Assembly: GCF_001278755.1 (NCBI RefSeq)
Contig: NZ_CP012601.1
Location: forward strand, 1,736,001-1,800,000
DNA length: 64,000 bases
Direction: 5' to 3'
Origin: Bacillus sp. FJAT-22090
GTDB lineage: Bacteria; Bacillota; Bacilli; Bacillales_A; Planococcaceae
Under the pieces are notes generated by a model. The model was not told the DNA's origin. It did not search any database and saw only the letters and a list, made by a program, of their open reading frames with translations. Below, piece after piece: positions 16,719-25,568 of this stretch. The position numbers and the translations under genes are program-made. The first letter of the stretch is position 1. The number at the start of each line of letters is the position of its first letter.

Positions 16719-17975
16719 TTAAATTGTTTTAAAACCTTGTTCGCGAAGTAATCGAATTAAGTAATGAATAGTAAATTTCACAGCTCTCAGTCTATTAGTG
16801 TTTCTCATACCCGAAAGACTTAACTTATACGACACTGGTGCCATATCATTTAAAGCAATACCTATCCAGACAGTGCCAGCCGGCTGGCCACCATGAGCAT
16901 CTGGTCCAGCTGCCCCTGTTATGCCAACACCAATATTTGTATTAAATTTTTCTTTAATACAATTAGCCATAGCCTCAGCACATTCTCTAGATACTACCCC
17001 AAATGAGTCTATTATTTGCTGATCTACGCCAAGTTGATCGACTTTGATAGACTCGGTATATGTAATCATACCTCCAACTAATACTGCACCCATTCCTTTA
17101 ACTGCAGCAATTTCGGATTGAAATAATCCTGCAGTCATGCTTTCTGCGGCAGAAATAGTTAATTGATTTTCAACTAGTATCTCTTGAAGCTTAGAGGCTA
17201 AAGAGTCGTCATTGTACCCATATACATATTCACCTACACGGTCAAAAATCTCTTTTTGAAGAACCTCAATCTTTTCCCATGCTGCAGCTTCTGAATCACT
17301 TTTAGCTGTCAAGCGTAACGTAACTTCCCCATCTGAAGCGAGTGGAGCCAATGTAGGGTTTGTTTGGTTATCTAATAAGTCCTGTACCCGCGTTTCCAGT
17401 TCTGCTTCACCAATACCATAAAAACGCATTACATGAGACAAAATAACCGTTTCTTCATTGAGTAATTTTAGCAGTAATGGTTTTGCTTCAAATTGGAACA
17501 TAGGCTCCATTTCTTTTGGTGGTCCAGGTAAAAGGATATACGAGTGATTCTCTGATGTAAGTAGCATCCCGGGAGCCATCCCATTCTTATTCGGCAATAC
17601 TGTACAGCCTTCAAGTACTAATGCTTGTTTTTTATTATTTTCGGTCATTTCACGGTTCATTCTTTTGAAAAAGTCTTCGATATAAAGTAACGCTTGTTGA
17701 TCAAGTACCAATTTTTTGTTTAAATGAGCGGAAATAGTTTCTTTTGTTAGGTCGTCTTTTGTAGGTCCTAAACCACCTGTGAAAATAATTAAATCTGCAC
17801 GTTCTTCCGCGATTTTAATCGAATCGATTAAGCGTTTCGGATTATCTCCCACTACCGTGTGAAAATAAACATCGATTCCTAATTCAGCAAGTTGGGAAGA
17901 AATAAATCGGGCATTCGTATTTGAAATCTGCCCTAACAATAACTCTGAGCCTACAGCAATTATCTCTGCTTTCAT
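16719..17975 (-). CDS. cinA: CinA, competence/damage-inducible protein (NMN deamidase family)
   Basis: A 418-residue protein with an N-terminal MoCF-type domain (residues 1-170, with GSELLLGQISNTNA and TGGLGPTKDDLT) and a C-terminal CinA domain (about 255-415, with SAAESMTAGLF and GITGAAGPDAHGG). Relatives deamidate nicotinamide mononucleotide or cleave ADP-ribose, recycling pyridine nucleotides. In naturally competent bacteria the gene is co-induced with recA. It starts 20 bases after pgsA, so these two are probably co-transcribed, and its own terminator follows. Confidence 0.95.
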   Translation of the reverse strand: MKAEIIAVGSELLLGQISNTNARFISSQLAELGIDVYFHTVVGDNPKRLIDSIKIAEERADLIIFTGGLGPTKDDLTKETISAHLNKKLVLDQQALLYIEDFFKRMNREMTENNKKQALVLEGCTVLPNKNGMAPGMLLTSENHSYILLPGPPKEMEPMFQFEAKPLLLKLLNEETVILSHVMRFYGIGEAELETRVQDLLDNQTNPTLAPLASDGEVTLRLTAKSDSEAAAWEKIEVLQKEIFDRVGEYVYGYNDDSLASKLQEILVENQLTISAAESMTAGLFQSEIAAVKGMGAVLVGGMITYTESIKVDQLGVDQQIIDSFGVVSRECAEAMANCIKEKFNTNIGVGITGAAGPDAHGGQPAGTVWIGIALNDMAPVSYKLSLSGMRNTNRLRAVKFTIHYLIRLLREQGFKTI

Positions 17976-17995
17976 CTAACAATACTTCCTTCCTA

Positions 17996-18580
17996 TCACT
18001 TAGAATCAAGTAACACTCTACGATTTAAATAGAAGTAATCAAACCCAGACCATAAGGTGAAAATGAGACATACATACAACATAATCATATCAAATGGGAT
18101 AGAGAACAATTCAAAAAAGACATTCCCTAATAACAATGAAGATATTGCAATGATTTGTGTCCACATTTTAATTTTACCTAACTGGTTCGCAGCAACTACT
18201 TCTCCTTCGTTTGCAAGTATTAAACGTAGTCCTGTTACTGCAAATTCACGGCTAATAATTAATATTACTACCCAAGCAGGAGCCATTCCAAACTGAACTA
18301 ATATAATAAGAGCTGCAGAAACTAATAATTTATCTGCTAATGGATCTAAAAATTTCCCCATATTAGTTACGAGATTATATTTTCTCGCGTAATAACCATC
18401 AATAAAATCCGTAATGGATGCAATGATAAAAATAATCGCTCCAATTAAATGACCTAAAGGAATTGTAGCTCCGAGGAAGCTAACATCCCCCCAGTTAAAA
18501 TCTACAAGCATAAAAAACATAAATACTGGAATTAAAAAAATGCGAAACATGGAAATTTGATTTGGAATATTCATTTTCAT
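17996..18580 (-). CDS. pgsA: CDP-diacylglycerol--glycerol-3-phosphate 3-phosphatidyltransferase
   Basis: A 194-residue integral membrane enzyme making phosphatidylglycerol phosphate. The CDP-alcohol phosphatidyltransferase signature is complete: D58, D61-G62, A65-R66, G75, D79 and D83 (from TDFIDGYYAR and GKFLDPLADK). Several hydrophobic segments flank it. The ATG at 18580 has AAAGGAG about ten bases upstream; an ATG two codons later is an alternative. It lies between rodZ-like ymfM and cinA, the standard order in Bacillales. Confidence 0.96.
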   Translation of the reverse strand: MKMNIPNQISMFRIFLIPVFMFFMLVDFNWGDVSFLGATIPLGHLIGAIIFIIASITDFIDGYYARKYNLVTNMGKFLDPLADKLLVSAALIILVQFGMAPAWVVILIISREFAVTGLRLILANEGEVVAANQLGKIKMWTQIIAISSLLLGNVFFELFSIPFDMIMLYVCLIFTLWSGFDYFYLNRRVLLDSK

Positions 18581-18610
18581 TTACGACAAACTCCTTTCTT
18601 ATAAGACCAA

Positions 18611-18634
18611 AAAGCCATCTAAATAGATGGCTAT
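18611..18634 (-). terminator. Terminator after ymfM
   Basis: A perfect AGCCATCT/AGATGGCT stem with an ATTT loop and TTTTT on the minus strand lies between ymfM and pgsA. Being short, it may allow read-through. Confidence 0.8.
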
Positions 18635-19491
18635 TTGTTGAACTGTATCACTAAGTTTTGAGTAGTACTATCTGATTTAAATTCAACTGCTTGATCGTTT
18701 ATAGATACTGTATTTCCAGGTGTATGGCCTAAACGGATTCGCACTCGTGTTAATGCACTTGCATCATACTCAAATGTTTCACCTGCATTAACTGCTTGAT
18801 CAACTAAAATTTTGTTGTCCTGGTCTCTAATATTCAGCCAGGTTTTATTTGTTGCAACAATTTTAACTAAATAAGACTCTGCACCAGTTAAATCATATGT
18901 TGTTGTTTCACCTTGCGTTTCTACAAATGTTAACTGTTGTTCCGGCTTAGTTTCTTCAACAACTTCTTCTTGTACTTCTTCGTCTGGTTTTTCTTCCTCA
19001 GTTGGTGTAACTGGATTCTTTTCCTCTGTAGGTGGTTTTGTTTCCAGAGTTAAAGCGTTGTCAGTTTCAGCTGGATCCGTTTCATCATTCTTCGGTGAAT
19101 TTTGAAATAAAAACCATAAAATCACTATAATAGCGATAGCAAAAAGTGCAACTACTAGCATCGGAAAAACTTCCATAAACTTGCCCGTTGAACGACCGCC
19201 TAATGATCTTCGAGAAGGCGTTGTAGTTATATTCTTTGATACTTCTTCATTCATCGGTGTTGGAATCTCCGATTTATAAGTATCTAATAGTTCATCCCCG
19301 TTTAAACCAACGGCTTCTGCATATTGCTTAATAAAAGCACGCACATAGAATGAACCAGGCATAGTCGCATAATTTCCTTCTTCTATTCCAGCCAAATATC
19401 TCTTTTGTATTTTTGTGATTTCTTGTAAATCATCAATACTAAATCCTTTTGCAATTCTCGCCTCTTTTAAGCGAGCACCTAGTTCTGTCAC
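18631..19491 (-). CDS. ymfM: RodZ-like helix-turn-helix membrane protein (YmfM)
   Basis: A 286-residue protein with the RodZ plan. A cytoplasmic Xre-type helix-turn-helix (residues 1-70, GARLKEARIAKGFSIDDL) comes first, then a basic linker (GGRSTGK) and one membrane segment (about 109-129). A proline/glutamate-rich stretch follows (about 131-190), then an extracellular beta-rich C-terminal domain. RodZ links MreB to the cell-wall elongation machinery. It lies between ymfK and pgsA, as in B. subtilis. There is a 17-base gap after ymfK and no terminator between them. Confidence 0.92.
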   Translation of the reverse strand: MTELGARLKEARIAKGFSIDDLQEITKIQKRYLAGIEEGNYATMPGSFYVRAFIKQYAEAVGLNGDELLDTYKSEIPTPMNEEVSKNITTTPSRRSLGGRSTGKFMEVFPMLVVALFAIAIIVILWFLFQNSPKNDETDPAETDNALTLETKPPTEEKNPVTPTEEEKPDEEVQEEVVEETKPEQQLTFVETQGETTTYDLTGAESYLVKIVATNKTWLNIRDQDNKILVDQAVNAGETFEYDASALTRVRIRLGHTPGNTVSINDQAVEFKSDSTTQNLVIQFNK

Positions 19492-19508
19492 TTAAAACAC
19501 CTGCCCGT

Positions 19509-20315
19509 TTAAAAATTAAATCCACCAAATCCGCCAAACCCACTCATCCCTTTGTCGGACATTCCGTGGTTTTTCTCCATCATTTCGTACGTAATTTCCT
19601 CGTCTGGGTTATGACGAAGTTCAATAATATAGTCGAAATCATCAATAGAGTACTCCGAATGTTGGATAAACATGTCCGGGTGTTCTACTACTTTAATAGT
19701 AGGCATCCGCATCATTTCTCTTACTAACATTTGATGTTTCTCATCGTTTGACTTTCTTGTTACTATACCATCTAAAATAAAAATGTTACGATCACTAAAC
19801 TCGTCCCCTGCAAGCTGACTTCTGATTGTTTGCTTAATCATTGTAGAGGATAGAAAAATCCACTTTTTGTTAGCACAGACACTAGCAGCAACAACTGATT
19901 CCGTTTTACCGACACGTGGCATACCTCTAATACCAATTAGTTTGTGGCCTTCCTGCTTAAATATTTCTGCCATGAAATCAACTAGCAAACCTAGCTCATC
20001 TCTTACAAATCGAAAGGTCTTTTTATCATCTGCATCACGTTGTATATACCTTCCATGTCTAACAGCTAAACGGTCTCTCAACTTAGGTTCCCTAAATTTG
20101 GTTAATTGAATCGTTTCCATCGTAGAAGCAATATGCTCAAAGCGTTCAATATTCTCTTTTTTTTCGGCTTTAATCAACATTCCTCGACGGCCTTCGTCAA
20201 CACCATTAATTGTGACGATATTAACTCGTAGCATACCAAGTAAAGAAGAGATATCTCCCAAAAGTCCAGGACGATTTATTTGAATGTCATATTCAAAAAA
20301 CCATTCACTTGCCAT
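19509..20315 (-). CDS. ymfK: YmfK/DUF3388 protein with ACT-like and P-loop regions
   Basis: A 268-residue protein of unknown function conserved next to ymfM and pgsA. Residues 1-75 resemble an ACT domain (YDIQINRPGLLGDISSLLGML), the fold used to sense amino acids. A Walker A motif follows at 131-138 (GMPRVGKTES region) and a hydrophobic strand ending in aspartate (NIFILDG, about 176-182) could be Walker B. The C-terminus is a short Gly/Phe tail (GFGGFGGF). So it is probably a ligand-sensing nucleotide-binding protein; its target is unknown. A stem-terminator precedes it, so it may have its own promoter in 20316-20400. Confidence 0.85.
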   Translation of the reverse strand: MASEWFFEYDIQINRPGLLGDISSLLGMLRVNIVTINGVDEGRRGMLIKAEKKENIERFEHIASTMETIQLTKFREPKLRDRLAVRHGRYIQRDADDKKTFRFVRDELGLLVDFMAEIFKQEGHKLIGIRGMPRVGKTESVVAASVCANKKWIFLSSTMIKQTIRSQLAGDEFSDRNIFILDGIVTRKSNDEKHQMLVREMMRMPTIKVVEHPDMFIQHSEYSIDDFDYIIELRHNPDEEITYEMMEKNHGMSDKGMSGFGGFGGFNF

Positions 20316-20394
20316 AGTTATCTGTCCCCTCTATTTAGATGACGTTTCATTTCATTATAAGTTCTATCATATATGATTTTTGAGATGAATAAAA

Positions 20395-20435
20395 GAAAAA
20401 AAGAAAAGAGCTACATGATCCCTCTCTTTTCTTTT
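20395..20435 (-). terminator. Terminator after ymfI
   Basis: AAGAAAAGAG/CTCTTTTCTT pair across a 13-base loop, with TTTTTTTC following on the minus strand, immediately after the ymfI stop. Confidence 0.8.
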
Positions 20436-20439
20436 TACA

Positions 20440-21171
20440 TCAAATATACCATCCACCATTTACTCGGATAATTTGACCAGTTATATAATTTGCTTTCTCA
20501 CTTACTAAAAATTCGACAGCATTTGCCACATCATCCGTAGTACCAAATACACCAGCAGGTATTTCTTCTAATAACAGATCTCGTGCTTCCATATCTAAAT
20601 GATGATTCATTTTAGTATCAATAAATCCTGGTGCAACAGCATTGACTGTAATTTTCTGCAAAGCCACTTCTTTTGCATATGCTTTCACAAACGCATGCTG
20701 AGCACCTTTTGCAGCGGAATATGCTACCTCATAAGAAGCCCCGGTGTCTCCCCATATAGAACCTACAAAAACAATGGAGGCATTCACATTTTTTCGAAGT
20801 TTGGGTGTAAGTTTTCCAGCTAAATAAATTGGATGTTCAACATGCACTTGGAAAAGATCTCGTATTTCAACTAATGTTGTCTCTTCTAACCCTTTATACA
20901 AACTATGCCCTTGAGCAAAAATAATGGTCTGAAGCGAGAATATCGAGGATACTAAAGATTTTACAGACTCAGAACTCCTCATATCCGCTTGAACGAGCAA
21001 AAAATCTTGTTCTGGATAAGAAGACTCTAGTTTTGCTAACAAGCTTTTTACAAGTTCTTCATTACTAGCAAAATGTAAGTACAATGACCAACCAGCTTCA
21101 GCAAGTTTATAACTGATTGCATGACCAATCTCACCTGATGCACCTACAACTAAAGCAAATTTGTTAGTCAT
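20440..21171 (-). CDS. ymfI: SDR-family oxidoreductase (YmfI, FabG-like)
   Basis: A 243-residue classical short-chain dehydrogenase/reductase. It has the nucleotide-binding GASGEIG near residue 11, the catalytic serine in VGSIWG and the YSAAK pair. The C-terminal region has VNAVAPGFIDTKM, typical of FabG-type 3-oxoacyl reductases. Its substrate is not known. I start it at the ATG at 21171, which overlaps the ymfH stop by eight bases and directly precedes the conserved strand. A start further upstream would lie inside ymfH. It follows ymfF-ymfH as in B. subtilis, but the small gene ymfJ expected next is missing. Confidence 0.92.
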   Translation of the reverse strand: MTNKFALVVGASGEIGHAISYKLAEAGWSLYLHFASNEELVKSLLAKLESSYPEQDFLLVQADMRSSESVKSLVSSIFSLQTIIFAQGHSLYKGLEETTLVEIRDLFQVHVEHPIYLAGKLTPKLRKNVNASIVFVGSIWGDTGASYEVAYSAAKGAQHAFVKAYAKEVALQKITVNAVAPGFIDTKMNHHLDMEARDLLLEEIPAGVFGTTDDVANAVEFLVSEKANYITGQIIRVNGGWYI

Positions 21172-22468
21172 TTTGCTTCTTCTCGTTTGGAAGAACGGTA
21201 AATACTGTATGCATTTCACTGTTAGTTAATGATTCAAACGCATGTTTTACTTGTTCCATCGTTAAGTTTTCCAAAGCAGGGACTACATCAAATAAATTCA
21301 TCTTGTTAAACGAATATCGAGTAAATTGATTCGCGATATATTCAATAGAATTTAAAGCACGTAAGAAAAAGCCAATCTTTTTACGTGTAACACGCTTTAA
21401 GTCATCTTCCGTGTATTTCCATTCATTCTGAGTGTCTGCGATTGTTTGTTTAATGGAAGCAACAAGTGCTTCAGGATTAGTGGAATCTGAACCAATCATA
21501 GTAAATCCATAGCCATGTTCCATTGAAAAATCCGCAGAATATGATTCATCAATATATCCTTTTTCGTATACATCTTGATAAAAGACTGAAGTTCTACCAA
21601 AAATTAATTCGACTGCCACCTGCATGGAAAGTTCATAATTCAACATTTCATTTCCAAAGATATTTGTATTATTTGATTTAATTCCGAACATAACTTTAGG
21701 TTTTTGTACATCCATTTGGAGAGTACGTTCTTGAATATCAACAGATAATTGCTCATTTGGGAAAAATCTTTTTATTTCCTGCGGTTTTTCAAATGATTTG
21801 GACGCTTGATCCTCTTTTATAAAATTCATCATTATCTCTGGATCCACTGCACCGACCACAAATACCATCATGTTAGATGGATGGTAAAAAGTGTTGTAAC
21901 ATTCATATAAATGATCTGCAGTTATTTTATTGATAGATTCAACTGTTCCTGCAATATCAATTTTCACAGGATGTTCTTTATACATATTTTCAATCGTACC
22001 AAAATACAATCGCCAATCTGGTTGGTCGTCATACATGGTAATTTCCTGGGCAATAATACCTTTTTCTTTTTCTACTGTTTGTTCTGTAAAGTAAGGTTGT
22101 TGAACAAAATCAAGCAAAGTTTTTGTATTATCTAACACATGATCTGTGGACGAAAATAAATAAGAAGTTCTCGTAAACGAGGTAAAAGCATTAGCCGAAG
22201 CACCTTTTTCACTAAACTGTTGAAAAACATCGCCTTCTTCTTTTTCGAACATTTTATGCTCTAAAAAATGAGCAATTCCGTCTGGAACGATTACAGGTTC
22301 CTCTTTGCCAAGAGGGATAAACTCACGATCAATTGAGCCATAATTAGTTGTAAATGTTACATAGGTTTTGGAAAATCCCTTTTTCGGTAAAATATATACA
22401 TTTAAACCATTCGGTAGTTGTTCATTGTATAAAGTCTCATCTAATTGTTGAAAATAAGTTTTATTCAT
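21164..22468 (-). CDS. ymfH: M16-family zinc peptidase (YmfH)
   Basis: A 434-residue member of the insulinase (M16) family with the inverted zinc motif HFLEH at residues 67-71 and the further glutamate in a VEKEKGIIAQEI context. It should therefore be catalytically active. It pairs with the motif-less YmfF encoded just before it, as in other two-subunit M16 peptidases. I start it at the ATG at 22468, inside the last codons of ymfF; an ATG four codons earlier is equally possible and neither has ideal spacing. The natural substrate is unknown. Confidence 0.9.
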   Translation of the reverse strand: MNKTYFQQLDETLYNEQLPNGLNVYILPKKGFSKTYVTFTTNYGSIDREFIPLGKEEPVIVPDGIAHFLEHKMFEKEEGDVFQQFSEKGASANAFTSFTRTSYLFSSTDHVLDNTKTLLDFVQQPYFTEQTVEKEKGIIAQEITMYDDQPDWRLYFGTIENMYKEHPVKIDIAGTVESINKITADHLYECYNTFYHPSNMMVFVVGAVDPEIMMNFIKEDQASKSFEKPQEIKRFFPNEQLSVDIQERTLQMDVQKPKVMFGIKSNNTNIFGNEMLNYELSMQVAVELIFGRTSVFYQDVYEKGYIDESYSADFSMEHGYGFTMIGSDSTNPEALVASIKQTIADTQNEWKYTEDDLKRVTRKKIGFFLRALNSIEYIANQFTRYSFNKMNLFDVVPALENLTMEQVKHAFESLTNSEMHTVFTVLPNEKKQND

Positions 22469-23738
22469 TCTCCGCACCATCCTTACCAGATAGGAAATAG
22501 ACGAATTCCTTCTCTATCTTAGAAGCCATTTGTTGAATTTGGTCTTTTGTCACATTAGACCATTTTTCAAACCAATCTTCTACTGTAAATTCTTCATTCA
22601 ATTCTTTATATTGATCATAAATTTCAATTTGTGCACGAGCAGAATCTAACGCTTCCTTTAGTTGGTTCTTTAACATCGATCTCGTTTGATTTATTTCTAA
22701 ATCAGAAATCTCACCAGCTTGCATTACCTTCAGTTGTTCATCAATCAGCTGTACTGCTTTTTCTTGTAAGTTCGAATCTATTCCAGCTAACACGAATATT
22801 AAACCATACATCGATGAATAACTACTAGATGCGTAATAAGCCATACTTTCTTTTTCCCGAACATTCATAAATATTTTTGAATGAGCAAATCCACCAAAAA
22901 TCCCGTTTGTCATCTGCATAATTGGAAATTCTTCAGAGAAGAAAGTAATTGGTGTGTGATAGGCAATATGTAATTTACCTTGTTTCATCTCTTGTATTTC
23001 ATGTAAAAATTCGTTTTTATGACCTACTTTTTGTGTATCGTGTTTGGATGATACTTTATCTTTGCGAGCTGTAAATGGGAAGTGACTTTCTATTTTCCCT
23101 TTGATGTCATTAACATCTACGTCACCAACTATGTAAATAGATAATTCATCATCGTTTATTATTTTTCTATGCATTTCAACTAATTGATCATTTGTTACTG
23201 CTTGAACTGCAGGTACCGTTCCATTTGAAGAAATGGAGGCAGGTTGATCTGGACGAATGTTTTCGAGCAAACGTTGTTGAGCATATCTAGTTTTATCATC
23301 ATACATGGATTGAATTCGTTCGATAACTTGTTCCTTCTCACGTTTTACGATGGAATCAACAAATTTACCATTTACTAAAAGGGGTTTATAAATTACTGTG
23401 GAAAGCAAGGAAATTACTTCGTCTACTACCTTTTCATTAGACAAATAAGCATCATTTACAGTTTCAGCATTCAACGAAAAGATATGATTATTACCTTTTT
23501 TTATCGTATCGAAATATATAACTGCCCCATATAATTCATCTACACGTTTACGAAATTCTGAATTCGTAGGATATATTTCATTACTATATTGAAGTATATT
23601 GGCAAGTACTGCACGAATTGAGGCATCTTGAACAGTAATTGGCTGTTTCCATTTAAATGAAATATTAATTGTTTTAAATTGTTCTGTCGGTCTAACATAA
23701 AGCTTAACACCATGTGCAAGTTCATACTTCTGAAACAT
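22461..23738 (-). CDS. ymfF: M16-family non-catalytic partner (YmfF)
   Basis: A 425-residue M16-fold protein. Where active relatives have HxxEH, the equivalent N-terminal region reads FRKRVDELYG, so zinc binding is lost. Such proteins form the second half of a heterodimeric chamber with an active subunit, here YmfH, whose start lies within this gene's last codons. The ATG at 23738 has GGGGG eight bases upstream, and a promoter lies about 45 bases further up. Function of the pair in Bacillales is not established. Confidence 0.9.
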   Translation of the reverse strand: MFQKYELAHGVKLYVRPTEQFKTINISFKWKQPITVQDASIRAVLANILQYSNEIYPTNSEFRKRVDELYGAVIYFDTIKKGNNHIFSLNAETVNDAYLSNEKVVDEVISLLSTVIYKPLLVNGKFVDSIVKREKEQVIERIQSMYDDKTRYAQQRLLENIRPDQPASISSNGTVPAVQAVTNDQLVEMHRKIINDDELSIYIVGDVDVNDIKGKIESHFPFTARKDKVSSKHDTQKVGHKNEFLHEIQEMKQGKLHIAYHTPITFFSEEFPIMQMTNGIFGGFAHSKIFMNVREKESMAYYASSSYSSMYGLIFVLAGIDSNLQEKAVQLIDEQLKVMQAGEISDLEINQTRSMLKNQLKEALDSARAQIEIYDQYKELNEEFTVEDWFEKWSNVTKDQIQQMASKIEKEFVYFLSGKDGAENE

Positions 23739-23783
23739 GTTGTTATCCCCCTTTTTCTATATAGTTTACTCTATCTTCTATTC

Positions 23784-23813
23784 ACTATACATCTTCCTTT
23801 TAAACTATGCCAA
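23784..23813 (-). promoter_or_regulatory. ymfF promoter abutting a terminator
   Basis: TTGGCA (23808-23813), 18 bases, TATAGT (23784-23789) on the minus strand. The -35 lies inside the T-rich tail of the terminator at 23807-23842, so transcription stops and restarts within about 60 bases. Confidence 0.65.
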
Positions 23814-23842
23814 ATAAAAGGGACCAAATAAATTTGGTCCCT
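23807..23842 (-). terminator. Terminator, distal copy of the nup terminator
   Basis: The AGGGACCAAAT/ATTTGGTCCCT hairpin with a TTTTATTT tail on the minus strand. Its 26 bases at 23817-23842 are repeated exactly at 24518-24543, on the other side of repeat A2. Confidence 0.9.
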
Positions 23843-24517
23843 AGGTTGTAGAAAAAAGAAAGTTTGCTAATTGGTCTCGTCCATTCTCTTTTTTACCATA
23901 ATTTTCTATTAATAAGGTAGCATTTTATTGGTTTGCAGAAGCGGACACTTAAGAAGTCCTCATTAAGATTTCATAACAGGATGTGAACGACAAGATGTTC
24001 ACATCCTCGATTTTTATTTTAGACCCGTTAATTTCCGTTCCAGGCGGACGCGTTCCGCCGGCATGGCTTCAGACGCTTCCCTCACTTCGCTCAGTCCAGG
24101 GTCTTCACCTCATGCTATTCCGGCTGGAGTCGCCGCCTTCACTACAATTAACTATTATCCGCTTTTCAATTAGGAAATCATCATGCCATTAATAGTGGAA
24201 GTTTTTATCACTTACATTTTTTCAACTAGTCTTTATAGAAAATCGTTGAAAAAGGCGACACTTCTGCTGGAATAGCGTTAGCCGAAGACCCCGCAGTTGA
24301 GGGGAAGGCAATCTAAGTTCGCCGCATCCTGCGGCAACGATTGCATGACCAACATCGTGTTGGCCTAGGAGTCTAAGGCGCCTCGTCCTGAGGCGATGCC
24401 TTCATGACCAACATCGTGATTGCCCAAGCGGCCCGGCGCTCGCTCGTGAAAGCGAGCGGTAAGCTTCGGAAACCTGGTCGATCGTATATAATAATAAATT
24501 CGAGTTTGTCTACAGTC
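23843..24517. repeat. Repeat A2, flanked by 26-bp duplicated terminators
   Basis: A non-coding segment between two identical 26-base terminator hairpins (23817-23842 and 24518-24543). The core from about 24012 matches repeat A1, starting near ATTTCCGTTCCAGGCGGACGC and ending AAGCTTCGGAAACC then TTTGTCTACAGTC. It holds an extra part at about 24062-24205 and a partly duplicated part in which catgaccaacatcgtg occurs twice (24343-24358, 24403-24418). The first part, 23843-23978, is unlike A1 and shows no gene. A plus-strand terminator-like hairpin lies at 23979-24020. The whole 869-base interval between nupQ and ymfF is thus repeat plus signals. Confidence 0.75.
23979..24020 (+). terminator. Plus-strand terminator-like hairpin in repeat A2
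   Basis: GGATGTGAAC/GTTCACATCC is a perfect ten-base stem with an eight-base loop, followed on the plus strand by TCGATTTTTATTTT. No plus-strand gene is seen upstream of it. Confidence 0.6.
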
Positions 24518-24543
24518 AAAGGGACCAAATAAATTTGGTCCCT
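24518..24543 (-). terminator. Proximal nup operon terminator
   Basis: The same hairpin as at 23817-23842. Here the sequence following on the minus strand (TTTGACTGTAGAC) has only a short T run, because the repeat A2 end is joined on. Confidence 0.65.
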
Positions 24544-24607
24544 TCAGAATTAACAATATTTAGTGGTTCCTTTGACCATCTACAAAATGATTGGCAATTG
24601 GGATAAT

Positions 24608-25567
24608 TTATCGTTTACCTTTTATATATGGAATTCCACTTGCTTTCGGTGCATATGCTTTACCTATAAATCCAGCAACCGCCAAGATCGTCAAGACATA
24701 AGGTAGTACATGCAAGAAATAACTTGGTATTTGGTCAATGTAAGGAATTTGCCCTCCCACAATACTTAGCGCTTGAGCAAAACCAAAGAATAAAGCCGCT
24801 CCTAGAGCACCAAGTGGATGCCATTTACCAAAAATCATTGCTGCAAGTGCCATGAATCCTTGTCCATTTATAGTAGTATGGCTAAACTCTCCTGAGATAG
24901 ATTGCGAATAAACCGCTCCCCCTATACCAGCTAGAGCTCCAGATAATACAACCGCTATATAGCGCATTTTTGTAACATTTACACCCATCGTGTCTGCTGC
25001 CATCGGATGTTCACCAACAGCACGTAATCTCAATCCAAATGGAGTTTTATAAATAATAAACCAAGCTAGAATCGCTATTGCTACAGCTAAAATCGACGTT
25101 GAATATACATCCTTAAAGAACATTGGTCCTATAACCGGGATATCACTTAAAAATGGTATATCAAATCGTATAAAACGTTCTTGAATATAATCTGTTTGAC
25201 CTTTACCATAAATCATTTTCACCGAGAATAATGCAATTGCGACACCAAGCATATTAATCGCAACCCCAGAAATAGTCTGGTCAGCACGGAAAGATATTGC
25301 GGCAACTGCATGCATTAAAGAAAAAATTGCTGAGACAACCATAGCGGCTAGTAATGAAACCCATGGAGTAAAGGCTCCAAAAGTATCTACGAACATTAAG
25401 TTAAATAATATACCAATAAATGCTCCCATTACCATCAAACCTTCAAGTCCAATATTAATGACACCTGAACGTTCAGAGAACACCCCACCAATGGCAGTAA
25501 AGATTAATGGAGCAGCATAAAAAATCGCTGATGGAATAATGAAATATAGAACATCTAAAAAGCTCAT
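24608..25567 (-). CDS. nupQ: Purine nucleoside ABC transporter permease NupQ
   Basis: A 319-residue membrane protein of the BmpA-type sugar/nucleoside ABC permease family, with about eight to ten hydrophobic segments. It contains VINIGLEGLMVMGAF, the family's N-terminal signature, and the EHPMAADTMGVNV cytoplasmic loop that contacts the ATPase. With NupP it forms the channel of the guanosine importer described in B. subtilis. It starts two bases after the nupP stop codon. The hairpin at 24518-24543 follows its stop. Confidence 0.93.
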   Translation of the reverse strand: MSFLDVLYFIIPSAIFYAAPLIFTAIGGVFSERSGVINIGLEGLMVMGAFIGILFNLMFVDTFGAFTPWVSLLAAMVVSAIFSLMHAVAAISFRADQTISGVAINMLGVAIALFSVKMIYGKGQTDYIQERFIRFDIPFLSDIPVIGPMFFKDVYSTSILAVAIAILAWFIIYKTPFGLRLRAVGEHPMAADTMGVNVTKMRYIAVVLSGALAGIGGAVYSQSISGEFSHTTINGQGFMALAAMIFGKWHPLGALGAALFFGFAQALSIVGGQIPYIDQIPSYFLHVLPYVLTILAVAGFIGKAYAPKASGIPYIKGKR

Positions 25568-25568
25568 A

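Noticed and set aside
24365-24556. Minus-strand frame in repeat A2
   Set aside because: It lies across repeat and terminator sequence; composition is that of the repeat.
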